Assembly (NCBI RefSeq): GCF_003049085.1 | Contig: NZ_PIQX01000002.1 | Location: 236,889 to 300,888, forward strand | Direction of reading: 5' to 3' | Length of the DNA: 64,000 nucleotides | Source of the DNA: Campylobacter concisus | Lineage (GTDB): Bacteria; Campylobacterota; Campylobacteria; Campylobacterales; Campylobacteraceae | Shown: piece by piece, positions 44,152 through 53,016 of the stretch | Position numbering within the stretch: position 1 is the stretch's first letter | Layout of the letters: each line of letters starts with the position of its first letter | The notes under the pieces: model-generated | The model's input: only the letters and a program-made list of their open reading frames with translations | Told to the model about the DNA's origin: nothing | Database searches by the model: none | Position numbers and translations under genes: made by a program

Positions 44152-44450
44152 GCGAAATCTTAAATTATGCAGTTTATAAACTAGATCTTGATGAGATAGA
44201 GGGTAGCGACGATTGGTTTGATGCTAATGGACGTCTAAAATATAAAGAGCGATTTTTATTTGATACGCTTAAAGAAGCGGGCGAGATAGAAAAAAGTTGG
44301 CTAGTGGCCTTATTCGCAAGCGAGCAAGACGCGATAGAGTTCTGCGAGGGTGCGGGACTAAGCTCAAACTCGGATTATTTTTATTTTTGCATTCGTGGAC
44401 ACTACTCATTAGACGCAGAAATGGGCGAATATGTAGAGGCAGGATATTAA
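44148..44450 (+). CDS. Hypothetical prophage protein (100 aa)
   Basis: Acidic protein (LDEIEGSDDWFDANGRLKYK; FYFCIRGHYSLDAEMGEYVE) overlapping the methyltransferase by 4 bases and the VRR-NUC gene by 1. No family recognised. It could be a small partner of either neighbour. Confidence 0.55.
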   Translation: MSEILNYAVYKLDLDEIEGSDDWFDANGRLKYKERFLFDTLKEAGEIEKSWLVALFASEQDAIEFCEGAGLSSNSDYFYFCIRGHYSLDAEMGEYVEAGY

Positions 44451-44845
44451 TGATACCAAAATACGAAAACACCCTAGCATATGCGAAAGCTACGGGGCAA
44501 GTGCCGCTGGAAGATCACGAGATGATGTATTTTGCCGACTGGCTACGGGTAAATAAAATCCCTTTTACCCACGTAGCAAACGAAAGAGTAGCTAGCGTGC
44601 AATACAAAAAGAAACTAAAAGCTATGGGAACTAGCGCGGGTTTTCCCGATATGCTCGTATTTTTGCCCAGCAAGATCGTATTTGTAGAGATGAAACGAGC
44701 AAAAAAGAGCCTAAGCAGAGTATCGGACGAACAAGAGGACTGGGTAGATACTATCAACTGCTACGACTACGCAAAGGCGAAAGTTTGCTACGGCTCGGGC
44801 GAGGCGATAGATTTTATCAAGAGCGAGCTATGGAGAACGCGCTGA
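44450..44845 (+). CDS. VRR-NUC domain nuclease
   Basis: The 131-aa protein has the VRR-NUC core: GTSAGFPDMLVFLPSKIV followed by FVEMKRAKKSLSRVSDEQ, giving the PD...ExK catalytic set. Such nucleases act on DNA junctions in phages. The ATG at 44450 sits in TAATG with AGGA upstream. A longer open frame reaching back to 44297 is not used because it overlaps the preceding gene. Confidence 0.87.
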   Translation: MIPKYENTLAYAKATGQVPLEDHEMMYFADWLRVNKIPFTHVANERVASVQYKKKLKAMGTSAGFPDMLVFLPSKIVFVEMKRAKKSLSRVSDEQEDWVDTINCYDYAKAKVCYGSGEAIDFIKSELWRTR

Positions 44846-45232
44846 TTGAAATACGACGTCAATAGATTTTATGCATTATCGGAGTTTTTTAATGACGACT
44901 TCCGTCTTATGGCGTGCGTAATATCGCTAAAAATCGGCATAGAGCCGAAGCGGGCATATAAAGACCTAGAATTTGCCAGATATAAGCCCGAATACCTCGA
45001 TGTGCTAGAGGGCGTGCGTACTGAATTTAAAACCGATCCGATGAAACCATATAAAGAAGTCGTATTGGCTACAATCCCTAAAACGGACGTTATATTTAGC
45101 CGCGACGACTTCGCAAACATTGAGGCGTATAGCGTATTTGAGAGGTCGTACGACAAAAGCGGCGCGAAACTAAGGAACAAAACCAAATGCCCGCGTAGGG
45201 TTAAAAAAGAACAATTAGAGTTTAAATTTTAA
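44846..45232 (+). CDS. Hypothetical prophage protein (128 aa)
   Basis: Basic protein (MACVISLKIGIEPKRAYKDL; NKTKCPRRVKKEQLEFKF) with a TTG start directly after the VRR-NUC stop. No family recognised. Its place just before the terminase genes is typical of late-gene regulators such as RinA or Q, but no HTH is obvious. Confidence 0.5.
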   Translation: MKYDVNRFYALSEFFNDDFRLMACVISLKIGIEPKRAYKDLEFARYKPEYLDVLEGVRTEFKTDPMKPYKEVVLATIPKTDVIFSRDDFANIEAYSVFERSYDKSGAKLRNKTKCPRRVKKEQLEFKF

Positions 45233-45241
45233 GGGGAGCGG

Positions 45242-45706
45242 GTGGCGTATAGTGTAGAAAAGTGGGAGCGCGCTAAAGCATATTTTGAGAGCGGGCAATA
45301 CACCCTATCGCAGATAAATCAAAAGACGGGCATAAGTATAAGCAAGATAAGCGAGAGGGCAAAAAAGGAAAAATGGGAAAAAGGCAAGAACGCCGACTAC
45401 ATCGAAGCTAAAAAGACAATTGCGGAAAAAAAGGGGAAAGAAAGGGAAAATGTTATCTCCGTTTTAGACGAAATAGCCGACGAAAAAACAAAACACCTAC
45501 TTTATTTTCAAAACTCCGCTATTAAAAATCAGCAAAAGGCGAACGAGCTTTTAGAATTTGTCGAGGACTTATCCGACCTTGACGCCCACAGCAGGATTAC
45601 CGCGCGCAATAAAGAAACCGTATTAGGCAAAGAGCCGACGGCGCAGATAACCAACACCAACGCCCAGCAGAACAATACGCAAATAATCATAAGCAAAGAT
45701 GAGTAA
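45242..45706 (+). CDS. Probable terminase small subunit
   Basis: The 154-aa protein has an N-terminal HTH (YFESGQYTLSQINQKTGISI, KISERAKKEKWEKGKNADY), a coiled middle, and an Asn/Gln-rich tail. This layout and its place directly before the large terminase support TerS, which recognises the packaging site. The GTG start has AAGGGGAG upstream. Overlaps the large subunit by 8 bases. Confidence 0.72.
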   Translation: MAYSVEKWERAKAYFESGQYTLSQINQKTGISISKISERAKKEKWEKGKNADYIEAKKTIAEKKGKERENVISVLDEIADEKTKHLLYFQNSAIKNQQKANELLEFVEDLSDLDAHSRITARNKETVLGKEPTAQITNTNAQQNNTQIIISKDE

Positions 45707-46958
45707 ACTAGAGGTCAAATTACTACCGCACCAATACGAGCTACTAGCCGACACAAGCACGAAAATTATAGGTTTAGTGAGTGGTTACGGCGCGGGCAAA
45801 ACCTACGCAGCGGTTAGAAAAGCCTTGCAGCTAGCGTTTCTAAACCCGGGTTGCGCGGGCGTGATAACCGAGCCAACGTATCCGCTCTTGCGCGATATAC
45901 TATTCGGCGATCTTGAAAACGCGCTCGTCGAATGGCGCGTGCCGTATAAATTTAATAAATCAAGCGCGGTATTTACTCTGGACGTAAACGGTGCCAAAAC
46001 GCCTATTTTATGCCGCAGTATGGAAAACTGGGAGCGACTTATCGGCATAAACGCCGCTTGGATAATATGCGACGAGTTTGATACGTCAAAAACCGAGATC
46101 GCACTAAAAGCTTACGAGAAGCTACTGGGGCGTTTAAGAGCCGGCAATACTAGGCAATTTATCATCACGACGACGCCTGAGGGTTTCCGCGCCACGTATC
46201 AAATTTTCATAGAAAAAGGCGGCGAGGCTAAACGGCTAATCAAAGCAAAAACCGCCGATAATAAATATCTGCCGCCCGATTTTATCGACACGTTAAAAGA
46301 GCAATACCCCGAGAATTTGCTTAAGGCGTATTTAGAGGGTGAATTCGTAAATTTAATCAGCGGCACCGTGTATAGCTATTTTAGCCGCGACACTCACGCA
46401 AGCGCGGAGATTATCAAAGAGGGCGAAACGCTACACATCGGCGCGGATTTTAACGTAGGCGGCTGCATAAACGTAGTCTGCGTAGAGCGAGCGGATAAAA
46501 AAGGCGTAATAACCACGCACGCGGTAGATGAGGTTATTAGTTACGACACCTACGCAATGGCGCAGACACTAAAAGATAAGTATAAAGGGCATAAAATTAT
46601 CGTATATCCCGATGCTAGCGGACAAAATAGAAAAACCAGCGCGAGCGAAACGGACGCGCAAATTTTAAGAGGTGCGGGGCATTTAGTATTCGTAAATCAC
46701 TCAAATCCGAGCATTAAAGACCGCGTAAATTGCGTAAATAACCTATTTGACAAACGCCGCTTGCTCGTCAATGTCTCAAAATGCCCAAATTTGACAAAGG
46801 CGCTTGAACAGCAAGCGTGGGACAATAAAACCCAGCTACCCGAAAAAAGCGACGCCCACCCCGCAAACGACGACTACAACGACGCGCTAGGGTATCTAAT
46901 CGCGTATAAATACCCTATCACGGCGCGAGATTACCAAATCAAGGTAGTCGGCATTTAG
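45699..46958 (+). CDS. Terminase large subunit
   Basis: The 419-aa packaging motor has Walker A GYGAGKTYAA near residue 28, Walker B AWIICDEFD near 118, coupling motif TTTPEG near 150, and the C-terminal nuclease acidic residues (GADFNVGG near 249; PANDDYNDALGYLI near 392). ATP hydrolysis pumps DNA into the prohead and the nuclease cuts it. Intact. Confidence 0.93.
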   Translation: MSKLEVKLLPHQYELLADTSTKIIGLVSGYGAGKTYAAVRKALQLAFLNPGCAGVITEPTYPLLRDILFGDLENALVEWRVPYKFNKSSAVFTLDVNGAKTPILCRSMENWERLIGINAAWIICDEFDTSKTEIALKAYEKLLGRLRAGNTRQFIITTTPEGFRATYQIFIEKGGEAKRLIKAKTADNKYLPPDFIDTLKEQYPENLLKAYLEGEFVNLISGTVYSYFSRDTHASAEIIKEGETLHIGADFNVGGCINVVCVERADKKGVITTHAVDEVISYDTYAMAQTLKDKYKGHKIIVYPDASGQNRKTSASETDAQILRGAGHLVFVNHSNPSIKDRVNCVNNLFDKRRLLVNVSKCPNLTKALEQQAWDNKTQLPEKSDAHPANDDYNDALGYLIAYKYPITARDYQIKVVGI

Positions 46959-46987
46959 TAGTAGAATGCAAAGAAAAAAGGCTTCTT

Positions 46988-48385
46988 ATGGCGGTAAATG
47001 CAAAACATCCCGAATATTCTAAGAATTTAACCAAATGGCAGCTAATGCGCGATGCCTTAGCGGGCGAGGTGGCAAAAGAAAAATACGTGCCTAAACTAAG
47101 TGATCAAGAAGCGGAGGAATACAGCTCCTACGTAGGGCGAGCGGAGTTTTATAATGTGACGGCTAGAACGCAGGTCGCGCTAACAGGGCTACTATTTGCA
47201 AAGCCGCCTAAAGTTGAGCTGCCCGAAGCCTTAAAGATCATAGCCGAAAATGTGAGTTTAGATGACGATACGCTAGAAGCCCTTGCCAAAAACATTGCCA
47301 ACGAGTGCCTAAGCGTCGGGCGTTGCGGCGTGCTCGTGGATCTGCCTAGCGTCGAAAAGGCGGAATACTCCAAACTTGAAGCCGAACGATTAAATTTAAG
47401 AGCCTACGCCACGCTTTACAAGGCCGAAAATATCATCAACTGGAAAACTACAAAAATAAACGGCTCAAACGTTACGTCGCTCGTGGTGCTTACTGAAACT
47501 TACGCCGAGCCGACGCAGGACGAGTTTGTAGACAAGATAAAAACGCGTTACCGAGTGCTTGATTTACACGAGGGCTACTACCGCCAAAGAGTATTTAGCG
47601 AAACCAAGGCGGGTAATTTTGAAGTAGTTAGCGAAATTTATCCGAGCGCAAACGGGCAAAAGCTTGCGTATCTACCGTTTACGTTTTTTAACGTGAACGA
47701 TTTAAAAACAGCGGTAGAAAAGCCGCCTTTGCTTGATTTGGCCAAGGTTAATATCAGCCATTTTAGAAGCGAGGTCGATTTAGAGCACGGCACGCATTTT
47801 ACGGCATTGCCTACGCCTTACGTCACGGGCTATCAAGGCGAGAGCAGCGAAAAGCTAAAAATAGGCTCTACCGCCGTTTGGGTCATAAACGATCCGAGCG
47901 CAAAGGTTGGCTTTTTAGAATTTAGCGGTGCCGGCTTAAGTACGCTTGAAAACCGTATCGCGGTCAAAGAAAAGCGGATGTCGATTTTAGGCGTGCGCTT
48001 GCTGCTAGACGAGAAAAAGACGGCTGAAGCCACCGAAACGCTGCAAATGCGAAAGAGCGGCGAAAATGCGGTACTAACCAATGTCGCATCTACGATTAGC
48101 GAGGGGATAGTATCGTTTTTAAAAGACATCGCCTTTTTTGAGAATATCGCGGGCGAGAATTTGATTTATGAGATAAATACCGACTACAACCTAACTATGA
48201 TTGAACCGCAGCTATTAGCGCAAATTATAGCCGGCATCCAAAGCGGGGATATTCCAAACGAAGTGCTTTACGATGCGCTCTTAAAGGGCGAGCTAATGCC
48301 TGAAACCATCCAAAGCTACGAGGACTATCAGGCTAAACTAGAACAAGCCCGCCCGCAGGTAACGCCGAGCGATGAAGCCGTTTAA
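46988..48385 (+). CDS. Portal protein (DUF4055-like)
   Basis: The 465-aa protein is rich in helices, with a central mixed domain (YATLYKAENIINWKTTKING) and a C-terminal barrel region (SAVNA-free, MRKSGENAVLTNVASTISEG). It matches SPP1-type/DUF4055 portals in length and position between terminase and the MuF head protein. It forms the dodecameric ring through which DNA enters. It overlaps the next gene by 14 bases. Confidence 0.72.
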   Translation: MAVNAKHPEYSKNLTKWQLMRDALAGEVAKEKYVPKLSDQEAEEYSSYVGRAEFYNVTARTQVALTGLLFAKPPKVELPEALKIIAENVSLDDDTLEALAKNIANECLSVGRCGVLVDLPSVEKAEYSKLEAERLNLRAYATLYKAENIINWKTTKINGSNVTSLVVLTETYAEPTQDEFVDKIKTRYRVLDLHEGYYRQRVFSETKAGNFEVVSEIYPSANGQKLAYLPFTFFNVNDLKTAVEKPPLLDLAKVNISHFRSEVDLEHGTHFTALPTPYVTGYQGESSEKLKIGSTAVWVINDPSAKVGFLEFSGAGLSTLENRIAVKEKRMSILGVRLLLDEKKTAEATETLQMRKSGENAVLTNVASTISEGIVSFLKDIAFFENIAGENLIYEINTDYNLTMIEPQLLAQIIAGIQSGDIPNEVLYDALLKGELMPETIQSYEDYQAKLEQARPQVTPSDEAV

Positions 48386-49904
48386 TCAACTAATAGCCGA
48401 GCTTGAAGTAGCGCGCTCTCTTTTGCACGAGCGGATAAAAAACGGGCTAAGTAAAAAAGTAGCTAAATTTTATGACGATATGATCGCGGATTTGCAGGCG
48501 CAAATTTTAAAAAAGAAAAACGTAACGAATAACCTAGCCCAAACGATAAGCGATTTAAAGCAAAGCCTAAAAACGCCCGATTTGCGTAAAGATTTCTTAA
48601 CGCTGGCGCAAAACGAGCAAGACCATCTACTAGACTACAACGAGCTAGCGGGGTTTAATCTGTTTTCTAGCGTATTGCCAGAGAGCAGCATCGAGCGGCT
48701 AGTAGATAGCGCACAATTAGAGGGCGCGACCGTCAAAGCGTGGAATAACGGGCTAAACGCCGATCAGAAAAAACGCCTTGAACGCGAATTAAAAATAGGC
48801 GTGAGCTTAGGCGAGACGACGCCGATGCTAGCGCAAAGAATAGCGCACGTTTTAGAGAAAAATAAACGTGACGCTACCGCTATCGCTCTAACCGGAGCGG
48901 GCGCGATAGTAAGCGAAATTCGCCAAGCCTTTTTTGAGGCAAACGACGACGTCATAAAATGCTACAAATACCAAGCCACGCTAGATACTCGCACGTCTGC
49001 ACTATGCAGAGCTTACGATGGCCTAATGTGGGATAAAGACTACAAGCCCATCGGGCACGACTTCCCGTTTCGCAAACCGCGCGTAAATACTCATTTTAAT
49101 TGCCGTAGCACCATAATACCCGTAACTAAAAGCTGGGATGAACTAGACGTCGAGGGAATGGACGAAGCGAGCGGTCGCACTAGGTCAAGTATGAACGGCT
49201 ACGTGCCGCAGGACATGAGCTTTAACGACTGGTTAAAAACCCAAAGCCCCGAAGTGATAGAAAAGACGCTAGGAAAAGGCAGAGCCGAGCTTTTTATGCA
49301 AGGCAAGATCACGATGCGGGATTTAATCACGCAGCAGGGGCGGAGTGTAAATTTAGACGGGCTTATTAAAGCAAATCCGCAAAAACTGCCATTTACGGCT
49401 GAAAATTTAAGCAAAGACGAGAAAGATAGCATATACGGGTGGGGTTATGGGGATTATAGGACGATACGAGCTTATATGTATGGTAGCATAAAGCAGGTAT
49501 CAGCTAGTTTCAAAACACAAATTGATGACCTTCTGGGGTTATTTGATAAATATGAAAGCAACGTGGAGGGGAATACGCCAATTTTTAGAGGCATAAGATT
49601 AAAAACACAAGAACAATATGAGAAATCGGATTTTTTTAATATTAAAATTGGAGATAAATACTCAGACAAGGCAATATCTAGCTTCTCGCTAAAAGAAGAA
49701 GTGGCGAATGGTTTTGCGGGGTATAATCAAGAAAACGTGTATAAAGCGGTTATAATAAAAACAAAAGCGCGAGGAAATGAAATTAATATAACTGAATTTG
49801 CTAAATTTCAATCAGAAAATGAAGTTTTGGTTAATAGCAATGAAAGCTATGAAGTTATAGATATTGAATATAATGGCAATGCGATAATTGTTACTGTAAA
49901 ATAG
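48372..49904 (+). CDS. MuF-type head morphogenesis protein fused to an ADP-ribosyltransferase domain
   Basis: Residues about 1-260 form a Mu gpF/SPP1 gp7-like minor head domain (DTRTSALCRAYDGLMWDKDY; THFNCRSTIIPVTKSWDEL). Residues about 350-510 look like an arginine-specific-type ADP-ribosyltransferase: Arg406 in IFRGIRL, the STS-like SFS (437-439) in AISSFSLKEE, and ExE at Glu482/Glu484 in SENEVLV. The ART-coding part is markedly more AT-rich than the rest of the gene. Injected with the phage DNA, it could modify host proteins early. The target is unknown. Confidence 0.82.
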   Translation: MKPFNQLIAELEVARSLLHERIKNGLSKKVAKFYDDMIADLQAQILKKKNVTNNLAQTISDLKQSLKTPDLRKDFLTLAQNEQDHLLDYNELAGFNLFSSVLPESSIERLVDSAQLEGATVKAWNNGLNADQKKRLERELKIGVSLGETTPMLAQRIAHVLEKNKRDATAIALTGAGAIVSEIRQAFFEANDDVIKCYKYQATLDTRTSALCRAYDGLMWDKDYKPIGHDFPFRKPRVNTHFNCRSTIIPVTKSWDELDVEGMDEASGRTRSSMNGYVPQDMSFNDWLKTQSPEVIEKTLGKGRAELFMQGKITMRDLITQQGRSVNLDGLIKANPQKLPFTAENLSKDEKDSIYGWGYGDYRTIRAYMYGSIKQVSASFKTQIDDLLGLFDKYESNVEGNTPIFRGIRLKTQEQYEKSDFFNIKIGDKYSDKAISSFSLKEEVANGFAGYNQENVYKAVIIKTKARGNEINITEFAKFQSENEVLVNSNESYEVIDIEYNGNAIIVTVK

Positions 49905-50133
49905 GCTTTTTGTATAGAGTTCCATCATCTTTTTCGTCTATTTGATAGCCATTTTCAAAATAAGCTTTCTTTTTAAAATTAGTGGTGAAATCACTAAACT
50001 CCCCGTGTCTTTTTAGATCCAAAAACGCTTCCTTTAAAGTTAGACTATTTTCTGCTCCATATTCATAAGCGGCACGTCTAAATGATGCGTATGTTTTGCA
50101 GAACTCTTTAAAATCTGCTTCATTTTTAGTCAT
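49891..50133 (-). CDS. Convergent small protein next to the ART domain (80 aa)
   Basis: A small acidic protein (KNEADFKEFCKTYASFRRAA; GYQIDEKDDGTLYKKPI) is encoded opposite to the structural genes and overlaps the end of the ART-coding frame by 14 bases. AAGGAT precedes the ATG. Its AT-rich composition matches the ART region. It could be an immunity protein for the ART domain in lysogens or an independent moron. No homology claimed. Confidence 0.55.
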   Translation of the reverse strand: MTKNEADFKEFCKTYASFRRAAYEYGAENSLTLKEAFLDLKRHGEFSDFTTNFKKKAYFENGYQIDEKDDGTLYKKPILQ

Positions 50134-50202
50134 TTTTTATCCTTGCAATATATAAGAATACGAAAAGGAAAGCCTTAAGGCGTTCGACACTAAGATTTTT
50201 AT

Positions 50203-50222
50203 TCTAGGGTGGCTCCCCTAGA
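50203..50222. other. Hairpin upstream of the scaffold gene
   Basis: TCTAGGG/CCCTAGA forms a 7-bp stem with a 6-base loop in the spacer between the convergent small gene and the scaffold gene. No good T run follows on either strand. It may be an RNA processing or regulatory hairpin. The rest of 50134-50333 shows only the ribosome site of the next gene. Confidence 0.4.
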
Positions 50223-50333
50223 AACCCTCTTGTCGTAATTATACCACTTTTTCACCAAACCAAACCGCTTTAAAATTTAAGTTACTATTCTATCAAAGGC
50301 CGTGCCTTAAATTTAACTCTCGTGGAGGATAGG

Positions 50334-50924
50334 ATGGATATTGAGGAGCTAAAAAAGCAAGTCGGTGATTTGCAAGCAGAAAAAGAAGCAATGAGCGCTA
50401 AAAACAAAGAGCTTTTAAGCGAGGTAAAAAAGCTAAAAGCTAAAAATAGCGACGCGGTGGAAGCTGAGAAATACGCCGAGCTTGAAGCTAAATACGACGA
50501 GCTAAAAGCAGAGAACGATAAGCTCGCCAAAAAATACGATACCGATACGAAAAAGCTAAACGCCGATCTAGCTAACGCTAACGGCTCGCTAAATAAGTAT
50601 CTAGTCGACGCGGGGCTGAGCGACAATCTCGCAAAAGCCGGCGTAAAAGCGGAGTTTTTGGAAGCGGCCAAAGCTCTTTTGCGCGGCAATGCTAGCTTGA
50701 AAGACGACAAGGGTGAACTAAAGGCGTATATTGCGGATAAGCCTATAAGCGAGTTTGTGAGCGAGTGGGCGCAAAAAGACGGTAAAGCTTTCATAGCGGC
50801 GCCTCAAGGTCAAGGCGGAGGAGCTAGCGGAGGCGGCGGTAGCGTAAATATCGGCGCTAAATGGGGCGGCACTCGCGAGGAGCGAATAGCCGCGATAAAA
50901 GAGAAATTTAACCTAAAGGAATGA
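50334..50924 (+). CDS. Capsid scaffold protein
   Basis: The 196-aa protein is a Lys/Glu/Ala-rich coiled coil (DIEELKKQVGDLQAEKEAMS) with a C-terminal Gly/Ser-rich segment and a basic end (WGGTREERIAAIKEKFNL). This is the GP20-type minor structural/scaffold pattern, found just before the major capsid gene as expected. ATG at 50334 follows GGAGGATAGG; a GTG at 50322 is less likely. Confidence 0.8.
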   Translation: MDIEELKKQVGDLQAEKEAMSAKNKELLSEVKKLKAKNSDAVEAEKYAELEAKYDELKAENDKLAKKYDTDTKKLNADLANANGSLNKYLVDAGLSDNLAKAGVKAEFLEAAKALLRGNASLKDDKGELKAYIADKPISEFVSEWAQKDGKAFIAAPQGQGGGASGGGGSVNIGAKWGGTREERIAAIKEKFNLKE

Positions 50925-50928
50925 AAAT

Positions 50929-51886
50929 ATGGCACTAAGCGACATGAAGGTATTTTCCGAATACCTAGCAGGCACTACGATCGAGACGCTAAGTCAAGAC
51001 ATAGAGAAATTTAACGCGGCTAGCGGCGGCACGATAATTCTAAACGCACAGGGCATAGACGGCGATTTTATGCAAGAGAGCTTTTTTAGAGGCATCCACT
51101 CCGCACAGCGCAGGGTAGATAGATACGCAGCCAATGCCGCGGCTACGTCTACGACCTTAAGACAAGAGCAAGATAACGCCGTAAAAGTAGCAGGTGGATT
51201 TGGCCCGGTAGTGTTTGAGCCGGGGCAGCTAACGTGGATAAAAAAAGATCCGTCCGTAGCTCTTGAAGTGATTTCAAGAAATATGAGCGAGGCGATGATA
51301 AGCGATATGTTAAATACGGCCATCTCCGCACTCGTAGGCGCTATCGGTAATAACGCGGGCGTAGTAAATGATGTAAGTGCTAGTGGCGGCATAAACCAGG
51401 CCAACCTAAACAACGCGTATGCCAAATTCGGCGATAACGGCTAATATAATGAGAGGCGCTGTATTTCATAAGCTAATCGGTCAAAATTTAGCCAACGTCG
51501 CACAGCTATTTAAGGCTGAAAACGTACGCGTCGTTGATATTTTAGGGCGCATAATAGTAGTGACCGACGCGCCGGCTTTGTATAAAGCGGGAACGCCGAA
51601 TAAAGACTACGTTTTGGCGCTAACGACCGGTGCTGCGATAGTAAGCGACGCAGGCGATCTAATCACGAATATTCAGACCAACAACGGCAAAGAGCGCATA
51701 GAAACGACTTATCAAGCGGACTATACGTTTGGACTATCGCTCAAAGGCTATTCTTGGGACACGGCAAACGGCGGCAAAAGCCCGGATAACGCAAAACTAG
51801 GCACGGGCACGAACTGGGATAAGATCGCGGCTAGCGATAAAGATACCGCAGGCGTGCTACTAATAGGCGACGCGGCTAAAAACTAG
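50929..51886 (+). pseudogene. Major capsid protein, frameshifted
   Basis: The first frame (50929-51444) gives the N-terminal half of an HK97-like major capsid protein (LSDMKVFSEYLAGTTIETLS ... NAYAKFGDNG) and stops at TAA 51442. The rest (NIMRGAVFHKLIGQNLANVA ... to 51886) is in the +1 frame. Removing one G at 51439-51440 restores a 318-aa protein with FGDNANIMRGAVFHK. As written this is an insertion; a sequence error or programmed +1 shift are alternatives. Confidence 0.75.
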
Positions 51887-51896
51887 GAGGCGGTAA

Positions 51897-52196
51897 ATGT
51901 CTAAAATTTGGTATGTAGAATTCCCGACGTTTCAGTATAACGAGGACGTTAAAGCCCTAGCCAAAGAGCGAGGGCTAACAATCATCGACGCTAAATTCGA
52001 CGATGGCGACGGAGTGAAAGACCCGCCCGAGCTGACGCTAAAGGGTGCGACGCAAGAAGTCGATTACGACGAGCTGATTTCAAGGCTCGATACGTTAAAA
52101 GCGGGCGAATTGAAGTTGCTAGCGGCTCATTTGGGCGTTGAATATACTAACGCGGACGGCACGAAAGCCGCCATAAAAGAGAAGCTAGGACAATGA
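51897..52196 (+). CDS. Small head or connector protein (99 aa)
   Basis: Mixed protein (KIWYVEFPTFQYNEDVKALA) with a C-terminal helix-extended-helix-like end (LKAGELKLLAAHLGVEYTNA, then DGTKAAIKEKLG), a fold often seen in phage head fibre or connector proteins. It lies 10 bases after the capsid gene and overlaps the next gene by 4. Confidence 0.55.
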   Translation: MSKIWYVEFPTFQYNEDVKALAKERGLTIIDAKFDDGDGVKDPPELTLKGATQEVDYDELISRLDTLKAGELKLLAAHLGVEYTNADGTKAAIKEKLGQ

Positions 52197-52657
52197 TACC
52201 CGAGAACGGCACCGGGCTAGCTAATGCCGACGCTTACGTTTCGGTCGAGTTTGCCAATGAGTACTTTTCGGCACGCGGCAACCAAACGTGGGCGGGGCTG
52301 GGTAGCGCGGATAAAGAGGCAGCCATTATCAAGGCGACGGATTATTTAGAGGCGGTATATTTTGATAAATGGCAAGGCGAGAGATTAAAAGCCGATCAAG
52401 CTTTGAGTTTCCCGTGCTCGCCGTTTGGGATGCCTGCTAAGCTTAAATCCGCCGTATGCGAGCTGGCTATAAGAGCAAACGCGGGCGAGTTAATGAGCGA
52501 CGTCGAGCGACTAACTACAAAAGAAAAAGTAGGCAGTATCGAGGTGGAATACGCGCAAAACGCAGACCCCGCCACCAAATACGCTTACGTAGCTAGCCTT
52601 TTGAAGCCGTTTTTAAAACCGAGTAGCGCAATGGTAATAAGGCTAGAGCGATGCTAA
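52193..52657 (+). CDS. Head-tail connector, DnaT-like fold (154 aa)
   Basis: Helical protein whose start (NADAYVSVEFANEYFSARGN, then QTWAGLGSADKEAAIIKATD) is typical of the DnaT-like/gp6-like connector family of siphoviruses, placed right after the capsid genes. It probably forms part of the ring below the portal. Confidence 0.72.
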   Translation: MIPENGTGLANADAYVSVEFANEYFSARGNQTWAGLGSADKEAAIIKATDYLEAVYFDKWQGERLKADQALSFPCSPFGMPAKLKSAVCELAIRANAGELMSDVERLTTKEKVGSIEVEYAQNADPATKYAYVASLLKPFLKPSSAMVIRLERC

Positions 52658-53016
52658 ACGAAAAAGCCAAAAATACGGCGTTTAAACTGCTCGAAAAATT
52701 CGGCAAAGTAGGCACGTATAAACGCAAAAGCGGGCAAATTTACGACCCAGAAACTGGCGGAATGACCGAACAGATAAGCGAATACAAAGTAAAGGCGTAT
52801 ATCGATAGCGCGAAAAGCTACTCAAATTTAATAGAAAAAAGCTTATTAAACGAAGGTGATAACGTGATCTTGATAGCCGCTAAATCTTTGCCATTTATGC
52901 CGCAAAACAACGACGTAATAGAGTTTCCTCACTGCTCCTATACCATCAAATACAATGACGCGGTATGGGGAGGCGAGGACGTGGCGTTACATCAGCTAAT
53001 AGGAGTTGCAAAATGA
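52651..53016 (+). CDS. Head-tail joining protein (121 aa)
   Basis: Beta-rich protein (KVGTYKRKSGQIYDPETGGM; GDNVILIAAKSLPFMPQNND) resembling head-closure proteins (gp16/FII-like). Overlaps its neighbours by 7 and 4 bases within the morphogenesis operon. Confidence 0.62.
   Translation: MLNEKAKNTAFKLLEKFGKVGTYKRKSGQIYDPETGGMTEQISEYKVKAYIDSAKSYSNLIEKSLLNEGDNVILIAAKSLPFMPQNNDVIEFPHCSYTIKYNDAVWGGEDVALHQLIGVAK

Noticed and set aside
44297..44449. Longer N-terminus for the VRR-NUC protein
   Set aside because: It overlaps the preceding 100-aa gene in another frame and reads as an Arg-rich artefact. ATG 44450 has a ribosome site.
51419..51886. Second capsid half as an independent gene starting at ATG 51419
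   Set aside because: No ribosome site is present, and its sequence continues the first half directly when one G is removed.
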